38,630 nucleotides of DNA from Deltaproteobacteria bacterium (lineage in GTDB: Bacteria > Desulfobacterota > Syntrophia > Syntrophales > UBA2210): NCBI GenBank assembly GCA_016933215.1, contig JAFGBH010000097.1:1-38630 (forward strand). The letters are read 5' to 3'. A program made the translations under genes and the position numbers. Under the pieces are notes generated by a model. That model saw only the letters and a list, made by a program, of their open reading frames with translations. It was not told where the DNA came from and ran no database searches. Shown here in pieces: positions 23,827 through 33,042 of this stretch. Positions within the stretch are counted from its first letter, which is position 1, and every line of letters begins with the position of its first letter.

Positions 23827-24502
23827 ATGTTCTCAGATAGCCTCTGATATAGGACTCCACGCTCTTTTTCGAACGGTAGATCCCGAAATGCCCCTCGCAG
23901 AGGATATCGGCGTTAAGATCAAGGAGCGTTGCCATCGAACGTCTCCACTGCCCGATATCGGACCTGAAGCTCGAGAGAAAGGGACCGTGAATATCCTGTC
24001 CGAAAAGTATCCTCTTCCCTCTCCTGTCAATATAGAGGGAAATAGACCCGGGAGTATGACCCGGCGTATGCACCCAGTGAATCTCTTCATCTCCATACTT
24101 AAGAATTCCGCCGTCACCTGTCAGCTTTCTGTCAAGCGGAGTCGGCGGAAATTCCGTGTCGTACCAGCTCGCCGCTGTGGCAACTGGATCTCCCGATTCA
24201 ATGGCACCGGCATCGAGCTCATGGCAGACAAGGGTGCAGCCGAAACGATCCCTGAAAAAGGGCGCCGAGCCGATGTGATCGATATGACAGTGTGTGAGGA
24301 TAAGGGTTGATATGCGGTATGGATCGAGAAAGAGTCTCTCAATGTTTCCGAGAAGCGTTTCATAAGACCGTCCCGCTCCCGAATCGATCATTACAAGTTC
24401 ATTCCCGCACTCCATGATAAAGACCGCGGCATCATCGGGACTCGTTATATCGGGCCCACCGATGATAAATATCCCCTCTTCAATCCTTTTCTCTCCTCTC
24501 AT
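23822..24502 (-). CDS. Metallo-beta-lactamase-fold hydrolase
   Basis: A 226-residue MBL enzyme. THCHIDHIGS gives HxHxDH at 71-76; other ligands are in VHTPGHTPGS, ILFGQDIHG and LCEGHFGIY. It is compact, of the general thiol-ester/lactone hydrolase type; the substrate is unknown. It lies 35 bases after the nucleotidyltransferase gene on the same strand. Its last codons run into repeat R1, whose ATTGAAG end provides the TGA stop (23824-23822). Confidence 0.87.
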   Translation of the reverse strand: MRGEKRIEEGIFIIGGPDITSPDDAAVFIMECGNELVMIDSGAGRSYETLLGNIERLFLDPYRISTLILTHCHIDHIGSAPFFRDRFGCTLVCHELDAGAIESGDPVATAASWYDTEFPPTPLDRKLTGDGGILKYGDEEIHWVHTPGHTPGSISLYIDRRGKRILFGQDIHGPFLSSFRSDIGQWRRSMATLLDLNADILCEGHFGIYRSKKSVESYIRGYLRTY

Positions 24503-24537
24503 ACTGTCTTCCCTGATTTTCTTTTAGTATCGTGCCT

Positions 24538-25536
24538 CTATTTAGCGTTGTTATCCGATTCCCGAAGCGGACTCTCGTCGTTCATATGGTCTCTCACCAG
24601 TTCGCTGACCGCTTTTATTCTCCTGTTTGACCACTTGAGATAACCTCCAAGCCTTATCACCATTTCATATCCGAGAATGTCGTGTTTTGCATAGGTGCTC
24701 CTCCTGTCGTCCCTGTCGTAACGCACAAAGGGCTTTGCCATATCATGGAGAAGCGCCGCCCAGCGAATATCTCTATCGAGCGGTACCTGAGAGGTTACCC
24801 GGATCGTATGCTCCCATAGGTCATGAGAATGATACCTGCTCCGCTGGTCATATTCCCGCTGACAGGAGAGCTCGGGAATAATATAGTTCAAAAGCCCCGT
24901 ATCCATCAGGCAGTGCAACCCCCGCTCCACAAAGGGCGATAAAAGCAACCGGTCGAGTTCCCCCACCCACCTCTCTTTGCTTATCTCGAGGATTCTGTGA
25001 CTCAGCTTCGTGATAGTTTTCAGAACAGCATCGTCAACGATAAACCCGAGTTGCGCGGCAAATCTGGCGGCTCTCAGCATCCGCAAAGGGTCCTCCTTGA
25101 ATCGGGTTGTCGCAATTCCCACACACCGTATCCTTTTCTCTTTGATATCGCGGGCTCCTGAAAAAGGATCGATTATTCTGCCATCTCTCATGGCAATGGC
25201 GTTGATCGTAAAATCCCTCCTGCTTAAATCAGCCGCTATGTCATCCACATATACAACGTCCGGTTTTCTGCTCCCCCTCTGGTAAATCTCGTTCCTGAAC
25301 GTGGTGATCTCTACCAGGTGGCCGCCTATTTTTACCCCTATGGTTCCGAACCGTTTCCCCGTGAGAAAGGGCTTCCTCTTCGCCTCCCGAATCTTCCGCT
25401 CGATAGTTTCCGGGTCATGTGGTGTGCTGAAATCATAATCCTTCGGTTCCGCCCCCAAAAGACAGTCTCGTACGGAGCCCCCCACCATGTAGACGGGAGA
25501 AATGATGGTTTCCACCTTTTTGTACACTTCATTCAT
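24538..25536 (-). CDS. CCA-adding-type tRNA nucleotidyltransferase with HD domain
   Basis: A 332-residue class II nucleotidyltransferase. GGSVRD (19-24) and DYDF (33-36) form the catalytic head, RRDFTINAIA (106-115) the conserved neck, and DPLRMLRAARFAAQLGF the tRNA/poly(A)-polymerase head-binding region. A C-terminal HD-type phosphohydrolase segment (about 235-320) has YHSHDLWEHT and AALLHDMAKP. It matures tRNA 3' ends, or could be one half of a split CC- and A-adding pair. It is shorter than typical 400-480 residue enzymes; the tail ends soon after the HD region. It is divergent from the acyl-CoA synthetase gene at 25682. Confidence 0.87.
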   Translation of the reverse strand: MNEVYKKVETIISPVYMVGGSVRDCLLGAEPKDYDFSTPHDPETIERKIREAKRKPFLTGKRFGTIGVKIGGHLVEITTFRNEIYQRGSRKPDVVYVDDIAADLSRRDFTINAIAMRDGRIIDPFSGARDIKEKRIRCVGIATTRFKEDPLRMLRAARFAAQLGFIVDDAVLKTITKLSHRILEISKERWVGELDRLLLSPFVERGLHCLMDTGLLNYIIPELSCQREYDQRSRYHSHDLWEHTIRVTSQVPLDRDIRWAALLHDMAKPFVRYDRDDRRSTYAKHDILGYEMVIRLGGYLKWSNRRIKAVSELVRDHMNDESPLRESDNNAK

Positions 25537-25681
25537 TTACAACACCCTGTCGTATGCCGTATAATGCGAATCTATCACAAACAAACAGAGATTAGCAAAA
25601 AATGGTTCACAGAGATAGTGACAACACATCCCTTCCCCACCGGCGTATCCATTGCCCATACCCCCATAAAAAGGAGCGATA

Positions 25682-27079
25682 ATGAGCGATACTGAAAAAC
25701 TAAAGGACCAGCTGGACGCAATCTTTAATCCCGAATCCGTTGCCATTGTGGGAGTTCCCAAGGGAATGAAGGCGGGGAAGCTTTTTCTCATGGCCCTTCT
25801 TGATCAGGGTTTCCCCGGTAGTATCTATCCCGTTCACCCCGAAGCTGAAGAGATAGACGGACTCAGGGCATACCCCGATGTATTATCGATTCCCGGTCCC
25901 GTTGATCTTGCGATTGTCCTGGTTTCACAGGGCCGCACACTCCCCGTTGTTCGCGAATGCGCGACAAAAGGAGTCAGAGGAATCGTCCTTTTCACCGCAG
26001 GATACAAGGAAACGGGAACCGCCGAGGGGAAGGAGACGGAGGCGGAACTGACCCGCATCGCCCGTTCCTCGGGCATGCGAATCATAGGACCGAACTGTAT
26101 GGGACTTTACGCCCCGAAGTCCGGTCTTGCCTATTTTCCTGAGCTTTCCAAAAAGCCGGGTCCGATCGGCATAATTTCTCACAGCGGCTCACTCGCCAAT
26201 ATTCTGTGCCACATGGCACCCGAAAAGGGACTCTACTTCAGCAAGGCGGTCAGTCTCGGTAATGAGTGCGATCTCAGTTTCGCAGACTTCCTGACCTATC
26301 TCGGCCACGATCCCGAGACAAAGGTCATAGGAACCTATATTGAGGGAATAAAAGAGGGTCCGCGCTTTCTCAATGCCCTGAAAGAGGCATCCCTGAAAAA
26401 ACCGGTAGTTGCATGGAAGGTGGGACTCACCTCGGAGGGGAGTTCCGCGGCATTTTCGCATACCGGTTCGCTCTCGGGGTCCCGTGAAATATGGGAGGGA
26501 GTCGTCAGTCAGACCAGGGCGATTCCCGTCGCCGGGTTCGAGGCATGGGTGGATACCCTGATCGGTTTTTCGCTTCTCCCACCTAATCTGGGAGATCGAA
26601 TGGTCATTATCTCCGGGCCGGGAGGACTTGCCGTCTCAGCGGCAGAGGCCTGTGGAACGATGGGGCTTCGGCTTGCCGATTTATCATCAGAAACGACATC
26701 ACTTCTGGCCGATTTTGTCCCTCCCACAGGCACAAGCCTCAAAAATCCGATAGACGTTGGGCTCACCGCATCGCTTGATATCGACATATATATCAATGCG
26801 GCAAAGGCAGCGGCGAGTGATCCCGGAGTCGATGCCGTTGTCATGATGGGTATCGGCCTTTCTCCCGAGGTCAACAAGATCTATGCCGATGCCATCATTG
26901 CAACAGCAAAAGAAGCTCGGAAACCCTTTGTCATCGTCAACATTCCCGGACTCGACGAGAAAGCAATTCAGTCCTTTTTCGATGCCGGGCTCCCCTTTTT
27001 CGAATCGGCGGAGCGTGCCATGAAAACCTACGCGACAGTGAGAGCGTATCAGCTCTGGCGGAGGGAAAGAACCGTTTAA
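25682..27079 (+). CDS. ADP-forming acyl-CoA synthetase, alpha-type stand-alone subunit
   Basis: A 465-residue CoA-binding plus ligase protein. A Rossmann CoA-binding domain (about 10-135; PESVAIVGVPKG, IIGPNCMGLY) leads to the ligase domains with GIISHSGSLAN and the phosphohistidine motif FSHTGSLSG (His260), then VIISGPGGLAVSAAEA. No ATP-grasp (beta) subunit is fused or adjacent, unlike the protein at 18883, so it may pair with a beta subunit encoded elsewhere. AAAAAGGAG precedes ATG at 25682. It sits 61 bases upstream of lipA on the same strand. Confidence 0.87.
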   Translation: MSDTEKLKDQLDAIFNPESVAIVGVPKGMKAGKLFLMALLDQGFPGSIYPVHPEAEEIDGLRAYPDVLSIPGPVDLAIVLVSQGRTLPVVRECATKGVRGIVLFTAGYKETGTAEGKETEAELTRIARSSGMRIIGPNCMGLYAPKSGLAYFPELSKKPGPIGIISHSGSLANILCHMAPEKGLYFSKAVSLGNECDLSFADFLTYLGHDPETKVIGTYIEGIKEGPRFLNALKEASLKKPVVAWKVGLTSEGSSAAFSHTGSLSGSREIWEGVVSQTRAIPVAGFEAWVDTLIGFSLLPPNLGDRMVIISGPGGLAVSAAEACGTMGLRLADLSSETTSLLADFVPPTGTSLKNPIDVGLTASLDIDIYINAAKAAASDPGVDAVVMMGIGLSPEVNKIYADAIIATAKEARKPFVIVNIPGLDEKAIQSFFDAGLPFFESAERAMKTYATVRAYQLWRRERTV

Positions 27080-27140
27080 TGCAAAAAAGTGATCTCCCTT
27101 ACTTTTTCGCAAACCTCATTATGGAAAGACTGAAACTGAA

Positions 27141-28025
27141 ATGATTATGACAGGAAATGAAAAGAAGACGATGCCTATGAGAAAACCCGCCTGGCTCACA
27201 AGAAACCTGCCGAGGGGGCCCGAATATGAGAAGATACGGTCTCTTTTAAGAGAAAAGCGCCTCCACACCGTCTGTGAAGAGGCCCTCTGCCCCAACATAT
27301 GGCAGTGTTTTTCCAGCGGGACTGCCACGTTCCTCATTATGGGTCCCAAATGCACACGAAACTGTAAATTTTGCGCCGTGAATCACGGAAAACCAGAGAG
27401 TCCCGATCCCGGGGAACCCGGAAGAATAGCAGAAACAGCCCTCAGCCTGGATTTAGATTATCTGGTTATCACTTCCGTAACCAGGGATGATCTGCCCGAT
27501 GGCGGCGCGTCATGCTTCGCAGAAACAGTTGCCACAATAAGAGAACATATGCCAGAAGCACTCATAGAAATCCTGATACCGGACTTCCGGGGAGACAGAT
27601 CCCCTCTCAGGATCGTCCTTGAGGCGAGCCCCAATGTGCTTAATCACAACGTTGAAACCGTGCCCCGTCTTTACCCCGCGGCACGGCCGGAGGCCTCATA
27701 CAATCGTTCGCTGGAGCTTCTGCGAACATCCGGGGAAATCAAAGCCATGATACCCACCAAATCGGGTCTCATGCTCGGCCTGGGTGAGACTGACGATGAA
27801 ATCGAAACAACGCTTCGGGATATTGTCGGCACGGGATGCAGTATCCTCACGCTGGGCCAGTATCTTCAGCCTTCAAAGAAACACCTGCCCGTCGAACGCT
27901 TCATCCCTCCCGATGAGTTTGACAAATGGCGCGATTACGCGCATAGAATCGGATTTTCCGCCGTCGCAAGCGGTCCTTTTGTCAGAAGCTCTTACCGAGC
28001 CAGAGAACTCTACGAAACAATCTAA
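27141..28025 (+). CDS. lipA: Lipoyl synthase
   Basis: A 294-residue radical-SAM enzyme that inserts two sulfurs into protein-bound octanoyl groups to make lipoyl cofactor for 2-oxoacid dehydrogenases and the glycine cleavage system. The auxiliary cluster motif C-x4-C-x5-C is C45, C50, C56 (VCEEALCPNIWQC) and the radical-SAM motif CTRNCKFC is C71, C75, C78. The C-terminal RSSY supplies the serine ligand near 283-284. Start ATG 27141 has a weak site; ATG 27147 is possible. No octanoyltransferase (lipB) lies beside it. The TAA stop touches repeat R1 copy e. Confidence 0.96.
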   Translation: MIMTGNEKKTMPMRKPAWLTRNLPRGPEYEKIRSLLREKRLHTVCEEALCPNIWQCFSSGTATFLIMGPKCTRNCKFCAVNHGKPESPDPGEPGRIAETALSLDLDYLVITSVTRDDLPDGGASCFAETVATIREHMPEALIEILIPDFRGDRSPLRIVLEASPNVLNHNVETVPRLYPAARPEASYNRSLELLRTSGEIKAMIPTKSGLMLGLGETDDEIETTLRDIVGTGCSILTLGQYLQPSKKHLPVERFIPPDEFDKWRDYAHRIGFSAVASGPFVRSSYRARELYETI

Positions 28026-28132
28026 TTGAAGATCCCCGCAATCCCGATTATCGGGTTTAAGGAAAAATATATTCTTTATTCGCTCGCTAACCCCGCTGCA
28101 AGCAATGGGGAATGCGCTCGCTGTTCAGTTCG
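28023..28132 (+). repeat. Dispersed repeat R1, copy e (internally deleted)
   Basis: Short copy lying exactly between two convergent genes. The left end TAATTGAAG overlaps the TAA of lipA, and the right end GTTCAGTTCG holds the TGA of the flavoprotein gene read on the other strand. The first and second dyads are fused at GCAATCCCGATTATCGGG, so the TTTTCTG hairpin is lost. The CCCCGCTGC..GGGG block is kept. Confidence 0.88.
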
Positions 28133-29129
28133 CGAAATACCGCTGAATCCACCTCTTTCTAACGAGGGCGAGGGATAACCTGAAAAGGAGGCCCTGTATG
28201 GGGGGAAACGATTCAAATATGCTGAGTATTTTCTCCTGCCTCTTCTTGAGTTTCAGGATTCTCTTCAACCCTGTCATTTCATAGCCGGGATCGAGAATCT
28301 TTTTGCCTATTTCTCTTCCGCTTGCCAGGGCAAAAGAGATCCCTTCACCGGAGGGTTTCGAGGCAAGACCGGCCGCGTCTCCCGCAAGGAAAATGTTTCC
28401 AAAGACGCATCCCCTGAAATCGTAGTTGACGGCACCGCCTCGTATTTCGTGAGGGGAAATCCGATGATTCCTTTTTTCGAGATAGGTTATCAGGACCGCA
28501 CGCGCCCTTTTCGCGGAAAGATGCTTCGGATCGAAATAGATGCCTATATTCGTATGGTCATGGTGGGGAAACTCCCATATATAGGAAGTCCCCAATTCCC
28601 TGGGATTGACATACCAGACAAAACCTTCATGAACCTTTTCCACGTCACAGCAAAGACCGATTGAAACTCTTCTTCCCAGTCCAAGATGTTTTCTCACGAG
28701 CGAGGCGGAACCATCGGCACCGACAAGATACCGGAATGAAAAAATCCCCTTATCTGTCACAACACTTTCGGGGCCTATAGATTTCGCGGAGGTCCCCTTC
28801 AAAAGGGTAATGTTTTTCGACCCTGTTATCTTACCTGCCTGATACTCGCCGAGGTTAGCCCGGCTTATCGTCCGTATCGAATCTGCAAGGGTCAATTCAT
28901 ATTTTTTATCTTCGATAAAAATTGTGTGGTTTTTTGAACCCTGCATTTTTTCCGGAGGAATCTCAGAGTGCTTCTTGAAATTGGTAATACCTCCCGCACA
29001 TATCTTCGGCCCGATAACTGAATTTTTCTCCACCAGAAGTACTGAGAGGCTCGTATTTTCAAGCTCTTCCGCTACAGCAAGTCCGGCCGGTCCAGCACCT
29101 ATAATTATGACATCATACCTGTTTTCCAT
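28125..29129 (-). CDS. FAD-dependent oxidoreductase, geranylgeranyl-reductase family
   Basis: A 334-residue flavoprotein. DVIIIGAGPAGLAVAEEL (about 6-23) is the dinucleotide-binding site, KICAGGI the family loop, YLVGADGSASLVRKHLG the second FAD contact and NIFLAGDAAGLASKPSGEGI (about 244-263) the GD motif. Relatives reduce isoprenoid chains or use electron-transfer partners; the substrate here is unknown. It lacks a transmembrane segment apart from a hydrophobic C-terminal helix. The start ATG is at 29129. The stop TGA (28127-28125) is inside repeat R1 copy e. Confidence 0.83.
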   Translation of the reverse strand: MENRYDVIIIGAGPAGLAVAEELENTSLSVLLVEKNSVIGPKICAGGITNFKKHSEIPPEKMQGSKNHTIFIEDKKYELTLADSIRTISRANLGEYQAGKITGSKNITLLKGTSAKSIGPESVVTDKGIFSFRYLVGADGSASLVRKHLGLGRRVSIGLCCDVEKVHEGFVWYVNPRELGTSYIWEFPHHDHTNIGIYFDPKHLSAKRARAVLITYLEKRNHRISPHEIRGGAVNYDFRGCVFGNIFLAGDAAGLASKPSGEGISFALASGREIGKKILDPGYEMTGLKRILKLKKRQEKILSIFESFPPIQGLLFRLSLALVRKRWIQRYFAN

Positions 29130-29160
29130 CGTCTGTGATTACCCGCTTTGAACTGAATAA

Positions 29161-29197
29161 AAAAAGCGCCACTCATAAACAGGAGATGGCGCTTTTT
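29161..29197. terminator. Bidirectional intrinsic terminator
   Basis: AAAAAGCGCCA (29161-29171) pairs perfectly with TGGCGCTTTTT (29187-29197), and more A on the outer left gives a U-run on the minus strand. It ends the TPR gene transcript (minus strand) ahead of the flavoprotein gene. Confidence 0.88.
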
Positions 29198-29218
29198 ATC
29201 ACGACGTAGCTCTTATTA

Positions 29219-29956
29219 TTACAGGTCTTTCATGAGACGAGTTGCCCAATCACGGAACCACTTTTTATCTGACTTCAGAGCCTGTTCACAAAGAACTTTT
29301 GCCTTGGCCTTATCACTCTTTCCCCCTTTATCGATAAGAGCCTCGGCGAAATAGACCTGAAAATCATCCCTCTCCGGGTAGTACTGCTCAAATTCCTCGA
29401 AATAGGAGATGGCCTTGTCCTTATCCTTCAAGGGCCATGGAAGGACGGACCAGAAACGGCCAAGTGCCAGAACCGCACCGGCATTGTCATACATCTTGTC
29501 AATTTCATAGACCGTTTCAAAGCTCTCCTGGGTCTTATTCTTGAGTCCCTCTTTGAGGGCGGTAAGGATGCTGACGCCGTCGGAATAGTTGCCAACATTC
29601 GTTCCGTACCAGAAGTATCCTTCGGGGCTGTTCGGATCGAGTTCGATGGCCTTATCGGCGTATCCCATACCCTTCTTTGCGTAGACCTTGCAGATATCTT
29701 CCCAGTCTTCGACCTGCTGCCGTTTAGACTCTTCAGAATACCATCGGTAAGCCCTCGCACACTTCCAGTTTGCCTCGTAGCTGTCGGGATTCTCCTCAAC
29801 CGCCTTGAGACATAAATCTATGGCCTTCTTGTAGTTATCCACCCCCCCTGCCTCAAATAAGGCGTCTGCCTCTGCGAGATAGTCAGCAGCTACTGCTCCG
29901 GCGGGAAAGATAAGAAAAACGGAAAGCAAAACCCCTAATAGAAAAAACCTCTTCAT
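29219..29956 (-). CDS. Exported TPR-repeat protein, TatT-like
   Basis: A 245-residue periplasmic protein. The signal peptide MKRFFLLGVLLSVFLIFPAG is followed by AVAA (cleavage near 24). TPR-type helical repeats follow (about 25-240): NYKKAIDLCLKAVEENPDSYEANWKCARAY, GYADKAIELDPNSPEGYFWYGTN (each quoted in part) and a final KAKAKVLCEQAL. The pattern, including GTNVGNYSDGVS, resembles TatT, the trimeric TPR partner of TRAP-T transporters, but no TRAP genes are near. AAGGAGG precedes ATG at 29956. Monocistronic, with a strong terminator. Confidence 0.8.
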   Translation of the reverse strand: MKRFFLLGVLLSVFLIFPAGAVAADYLAEADALFEAGGVDNYKKAIDLCLKAVEENPDSYEANWKCARAYRWYSEESKRQQVEDWEDICKVYAKKGMGYADKAIELDPNSPEGYFWYGTNVGNYSDGVSILTALKEGLKNKTQESFETVYEIDKMYDNAGAVLALGRFWSVLPWPLKDKDKAISYFEEFEQYYPERDDFQVYFAEALIDKGGKSDKAKAKVLCEQALKSDKKWFRDWATRLMKDL

Positions 29957-30067
29957 CTCAGTACCTCCTTTGCGTAATATTCTAATTAATCCCCCTTAGA
30001 AAGCGCTTAAGTATAAAGAAACAAAAATCGCCTGTCAAGGGAACAAAGATTTATTACAGAGAAGCAT

Positions 30068-30994
30068 TTATGTTTTCAGCGTTCCTATCAAATCCTTGAT
30101 ATCATCGATTCCCTTGCGTTCCATATAGGCTGCTATACCCTTAATGATCTCCACAGTGGAACGAGGATTTACAAAATTTGCCGTCCCCACCTGAACGGCC
30201 CGAGCCCCTGCAACGAGAAACTCCAGCGCATCCCCGGCTTTCATAATTCCCCCCACACCGATGACGGGAACCGAAACGGCCCGTACTACCTCCCAGACCA
30301 TTCTCAGTGCGACCGGTTTTATTGCCGGGCCTGAAAGACCGCCCGTAATGTTCTTCAAATGTGGAATCCTCTTTTCGATATCAATGGAAAGCCCCGTAAG
30401 GGTATTGATGAGAGAAATTGCATCGGCGCCCGCATCTTCCACGCTCTTTGCAATCTCGGTTATGTCCGTTACATTCGGGGTGAGTTTCACGATAACAGGA
30501 AGGTCAGTCGCGTTTTTTACACCCTCTGTTACCTTAAAAGCGAGTTCGGGATTCACCCCAAAGTCAATGCCGCCCTGTGCTACGTTGGGACATGATATGT
30601 TTACCTCCAGGGCGTGGATGCCTTCCGCTTCGCTCAAGATGTGCGCCACCTCGCAATACTCCTCTACGGTATCACCGAGAATATTCGCAATAACCGGCAC
30701 ATCGACTTCTCTCAAAAAGGGGAGTTTTTCATCGATAAAGGCCCTTACACCGACATTCTCGAGCCCCACGGCATTCAGCATGCCCGAGGCGGTTTCCATG
30801 ATCCTTGAAGGCGGATTGCCCTCCCGGGGGGTAATCGAAAGCCCTTTGACCACAATCGCACCGAGAACGCTTAAATCTATATAGGCGGCATATTCTTCAC
30901 CGTAGCCAAAGGTCCCCGAGGCGGTCATGACGGGATTTTTCAGGACAAGTCCCCCGATATCGACGGCCAATCTTCTCGAATTATTATCCTTCAC
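30068..30994 (-). CDS. pyrD: Dihydroorotate dehydrogenase B, catalytic subunit
   Basis: A 308-residue FMN enzyme of class 1B that oxidises dihydroorotate to orotate in pyrimidine synthesis. [16 protein letters not shown], the catalytic loop NISCPNV (Cys135 as general base), KLTPNVTDI, the FMN phosphate site [19 protein letters not shown] and VQVGTANF are all present. Class 1B enzymes need PyrK to pass electrons to NAD, and pyrK is directly upstream, overlapping by 11 bases. It is the last gene of the PTS-rimI-pyrK-pyrD operon. Confidence 0.96.
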   Translation of the reverse strand: MKDNNSRRLAVDIGGLVLKNPVMTASGTFGYGEEYAAYIDLSVLGAIVVKGLSITPREGNPPSRIMETASGMLNAVGLENVGVRAFIDEKLPFLREVDVPVIANILGDTVEEYCEVAHILSEAEGIHALEVNISCPNVAQGGIDFGVNPELAFKVTEGVKNATDLPVIVKLTPNVTDITEIAKSVEDAGADAISLINTLTGLSIDIEKRIPHLKNITGGLSGPAIKPVALRMVWEVVRAVSVPVIGVGGIMKAGDALEFLVAGARAVQVGTANFVNPRSTVEIIKGIAAYMERKGIDDIKDLIGTLKT

Positions 30995-31823
30995 GCCAGT
31001 TCCAGTCTATCTCCCTGGTATCAAAAACGGGGCCTTCTTTGCAGACCCTCATAAATCGTTTTGAGGTATTCTCACCGCTCGCCCTCACGGCACAGCCGAG
31101 ACAAGCCCCGATGCCGCAGGCCATTTTCTCCTCCACTGAAACCTGACAGGGGATGGAAAACTTCTCTGCTATCCGGGCCATCTCTTTTATCATACCGTAG
31201 GGACCGCAGGCGAACAGTGTCGAATCATTCCTTTCGAATGATAGCGCATCACCGGCGACAAGATCCGTCACCGGACCATGATATCCGAAAGTACCATCAT
31301 CGGTACTCAGCTTCAAAGACGAGCAGAGCCTCTCCAGTCGATCGAGACCAAAGAGGTGATGTGAACTCTGGGCACCGAAGTACAAAACCGTCTCCCCCAA
31401 CTCGCCCCGACGCTCCTCTAAGCAATATTCAGCAAGATAGAAAAGCGGGGCAATTCCCATTCCCCCTGCGACAAGAACAATCTTCTTTTTTCCCACAGGC
31501 ACGTCAAATCCCCGCCCCAGGGGTCCCAGTATCGTAACCCTGTCATCGGCCGTCAGCCTTGCAATAAGGGCAGTCCCCATACCGGAAATCCTGTAGAGAA
31601 TCTCCATGACGGTCTCGCCGTTCATACTGTAAAGGGAATGAATGCTGAAAGGCCTTCCGAGGAAAGGGTGATCGCCCTCCTCTCTTCTCAGCATAACAAA
31701 CTGACCGGGAACTGATGCGCGAAAATCAGCGGGTACCCTGAGGATCATCAGAAAGTGATCTTTGAAGATTTCACGGTTTGAGATAATAATACCAGTTGCT
31801 ATCGATTTTTCCGGATCTGCCAT
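30984..31823 (-). CDS. pyrK: Dihydroorotate dehydrogenase electron-transfer subunit
   Basis: A 279-residue FAD/[2Fe-2S] protein. RPFSIHS (FAD isoalloxazine contact), [10 protein letters not shown], the NAD-binding [18 protein letters not shown] and the C-terminal cluster [12 protein letters not shown] with a fourth Cys in RVCKEGPVF are hallmarks of PyrK. It passes electrons from PyrD to NAD. ATG at 31823 (MADPEKS) is preferred; GAGGGG lies upstream, and the GTG at 31853 lies inside the rimI gene. It is part of a six-gene operon. Confidence 0.94.
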   Translation of the reverse strand: MADPEKSIATGIIISNREIFKDHFLMILRVPADFRASVPGQFVMLRREEGDHPFLGRPFSIHSLYSMNGETVMEILYRISGMGTALIARLTADDRVTILGPLGRGFDVPVGKKKIVLVAGGMGIAPLFYLAEYCLEERRGELGETVLYFGAQSSHHLFGLDRLERLCSSLKLSTDDGTFGYHGPVTDLVAGDALSFERNDSTLFACGPYGMIKEMARIAEKFSIPCQVSVEEKMACGIGACLGCAVRASGENTSKRFMRVCKEGPVFDTREIDWNWREG

Positions 31824-31825
31824 TG

Positions 31826-32305
31826 CTACAACATCCCCTCGAAGTCCGCCCACAGAATCAGAGCATCTTCGCCGGTATCATTATAATAAAGAGGCCTGAC
31901 TCCCTTTACCACAAATCCAAACTTTTTGTACAAGTCAATTGCGCCTCGGTTTGATTCTCTCACCTCGAGGGTCACCCTGTCTGCCCCTTTTTCCGAGGAA
32001 AGGCATATCATTTCCGCAATCATTTTGGAAGCGATTCCACGTCTCTTCCAATCTCCGTGAACGGCAATGTTTCTCAGGTGAACCTCGTCAACGACAATGG
32101 AAAAACATATATAACCGACGATACGCTCATCGCACATCGCCACGAGATCATGGCAAAGGGGGATAAAAAGCTCTTCTCTAAACATGGCCTTCGTCCAGGG
32201 CGTCGAAAAGGAAGTCTGCTCGATAGCGAGAACCTCGTCAAGGTCGTACGAGGTCATTTCCCTGACCGTCACAGACCCCCCGTTCAGCTTAACCAATGCA
32301 CACAA
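31826..32305 (-). CDS. rimI: Ribosomal-protein-alanine N-acetyltransferase RimI-like
   Basis: A 148-159 residue GNAT enzyme. TVREMTSYDLDEVLAIEQTS, FSTPWT, VHLRNIAVHGDWKRRGIASK (acetyl-CoA pyrophosphate loop, R/QxxGxG/A form) and LEVRESNRGAIDLYKKFGF match RimI, which acetylates protein N-termini. Two starts compete: TTG at 32305 with GAGAGGA nine bases before it, and GTG at 32272 (VTVREM) after GGGGGG. The latter gives the usual RimI N-terminus and about 148 residues. It lies between the PTS genes and pyrK. Confidence 0.88.
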   Translation of the reverse strand: MCALVKLNGGSVTVREMTSYDLDEVLAIEQTSFSTPWTKAMFREELFIPLCHDLVAMCDERIVGYICFSIVVDEVHLRNIAVHGDWKRRGIASKMIAEMICLSSEKGADRVTLEVRESNRGAIDLYKKFGFVVKGVRPLYYNDTGEDALILWADFEGML

Positions 32306-32340
32306 ATTCTTCTATCCTCTCTGGCACTATCGCCCCTCTT

Positions 32341-33027
32341 TCAGAATATTTGCATCATTAGTATGAAGACGAGAAAAAGTCCCGAGAAAACGGGGATGGT
32401 TCCCCGCATCTCTATCGTGCTCAGTGCTACCGAAACTCCAAGAAGCGGAATAAAGAAATAGGCGTAGGTGAGCGCCGTTATCACACTATCGGAAAGCAGG
32501 GGATAAATCAAAACGAGAAGGAATGTCCCTGTCAAAAGAAAGATAAAAATGAAGACAACATAGATACTATAGGTTTTTATGAGTGCGAAGATATGGTTCC
32601 GTGATATTCCCTCTATATTTCCCGACTCGGCATCTTTTATTGCCCTTGCAGAAAGGATCTCATTCAATTTTACAATCCCGATATCGACCTTTTGACCCAG
32701 AATCGCCAGAGGAAGGAACAGGAGAATCGCCAGCGTTATGAGCTCTCTCGACAGATGACCCAGTTCCCGTCCCGCCATTATTGAACCAGCCGTTATTAAA
32801 ACCGAAGCGAGCGAGTCATTGGGGGGAATGTAAGTGCCAATGACAAATCGGTTAATCCAGAGAAGTTCGATAAAGGCACCGATAATCAGACCCGAATAGG
32901 CTTCTCCCATAACAAGGCCGAGAAGCGGGCAGATCACGATGGGTCGCGAGACCATGACCTGCAGAACTATCCTGTCAAGACACAAAGCCCCACCCAAAAG
33001 GGCCACTCCGACCGAGTTTGTTACCAT
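32341..33027 (-). CDS. PTS mannose/sorbose-family IIC component
   Basis: A 228-residue integral membrane protein. GGALCLDRIVLQVMVSRPIV and GEAYSGLIIGAFIELLWINRF match the sorbose/mannose IIC family; TYIPPNDSLASV follows. About six hydrophobic helices are seen. In the classic permease IIC works with IID, but no IID gene is found beside it. It starts at ATG 33027, 15 bases after IIB, and precedes rimI. It may act in a regulatory rather than transport PTS (inference). Confidence 0.86.
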   Translation of the reverse strand: MVTNSVGVALLGGALCLDRIVLQVMVSRPIVICPLLGLVMGEAYSGLIIGAFIELLWINRFVIGTYIPPNDSLASVLITAGSIMAGRELGHLSRELITLAILLFLPLAILGQKVDIGIVKLNEILSARAIKDAESGNIEGISRNHIFALIKTYSIYVVFIFIFLLTGTFLLVLIYPLLSDSVITALTYAYFFIPLLGVSVALSTIEMRGTIPVFSGLFLVFILMMQIF

Positions 33028-33042
33028 AATGAAAACCCGATA

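Noticed and set aside
30261-30884. A 207-codon plus-strand frame opposite pyrD
   Set aside because: It is antisense to an unambiguous PyrD with all catalytic motifs.
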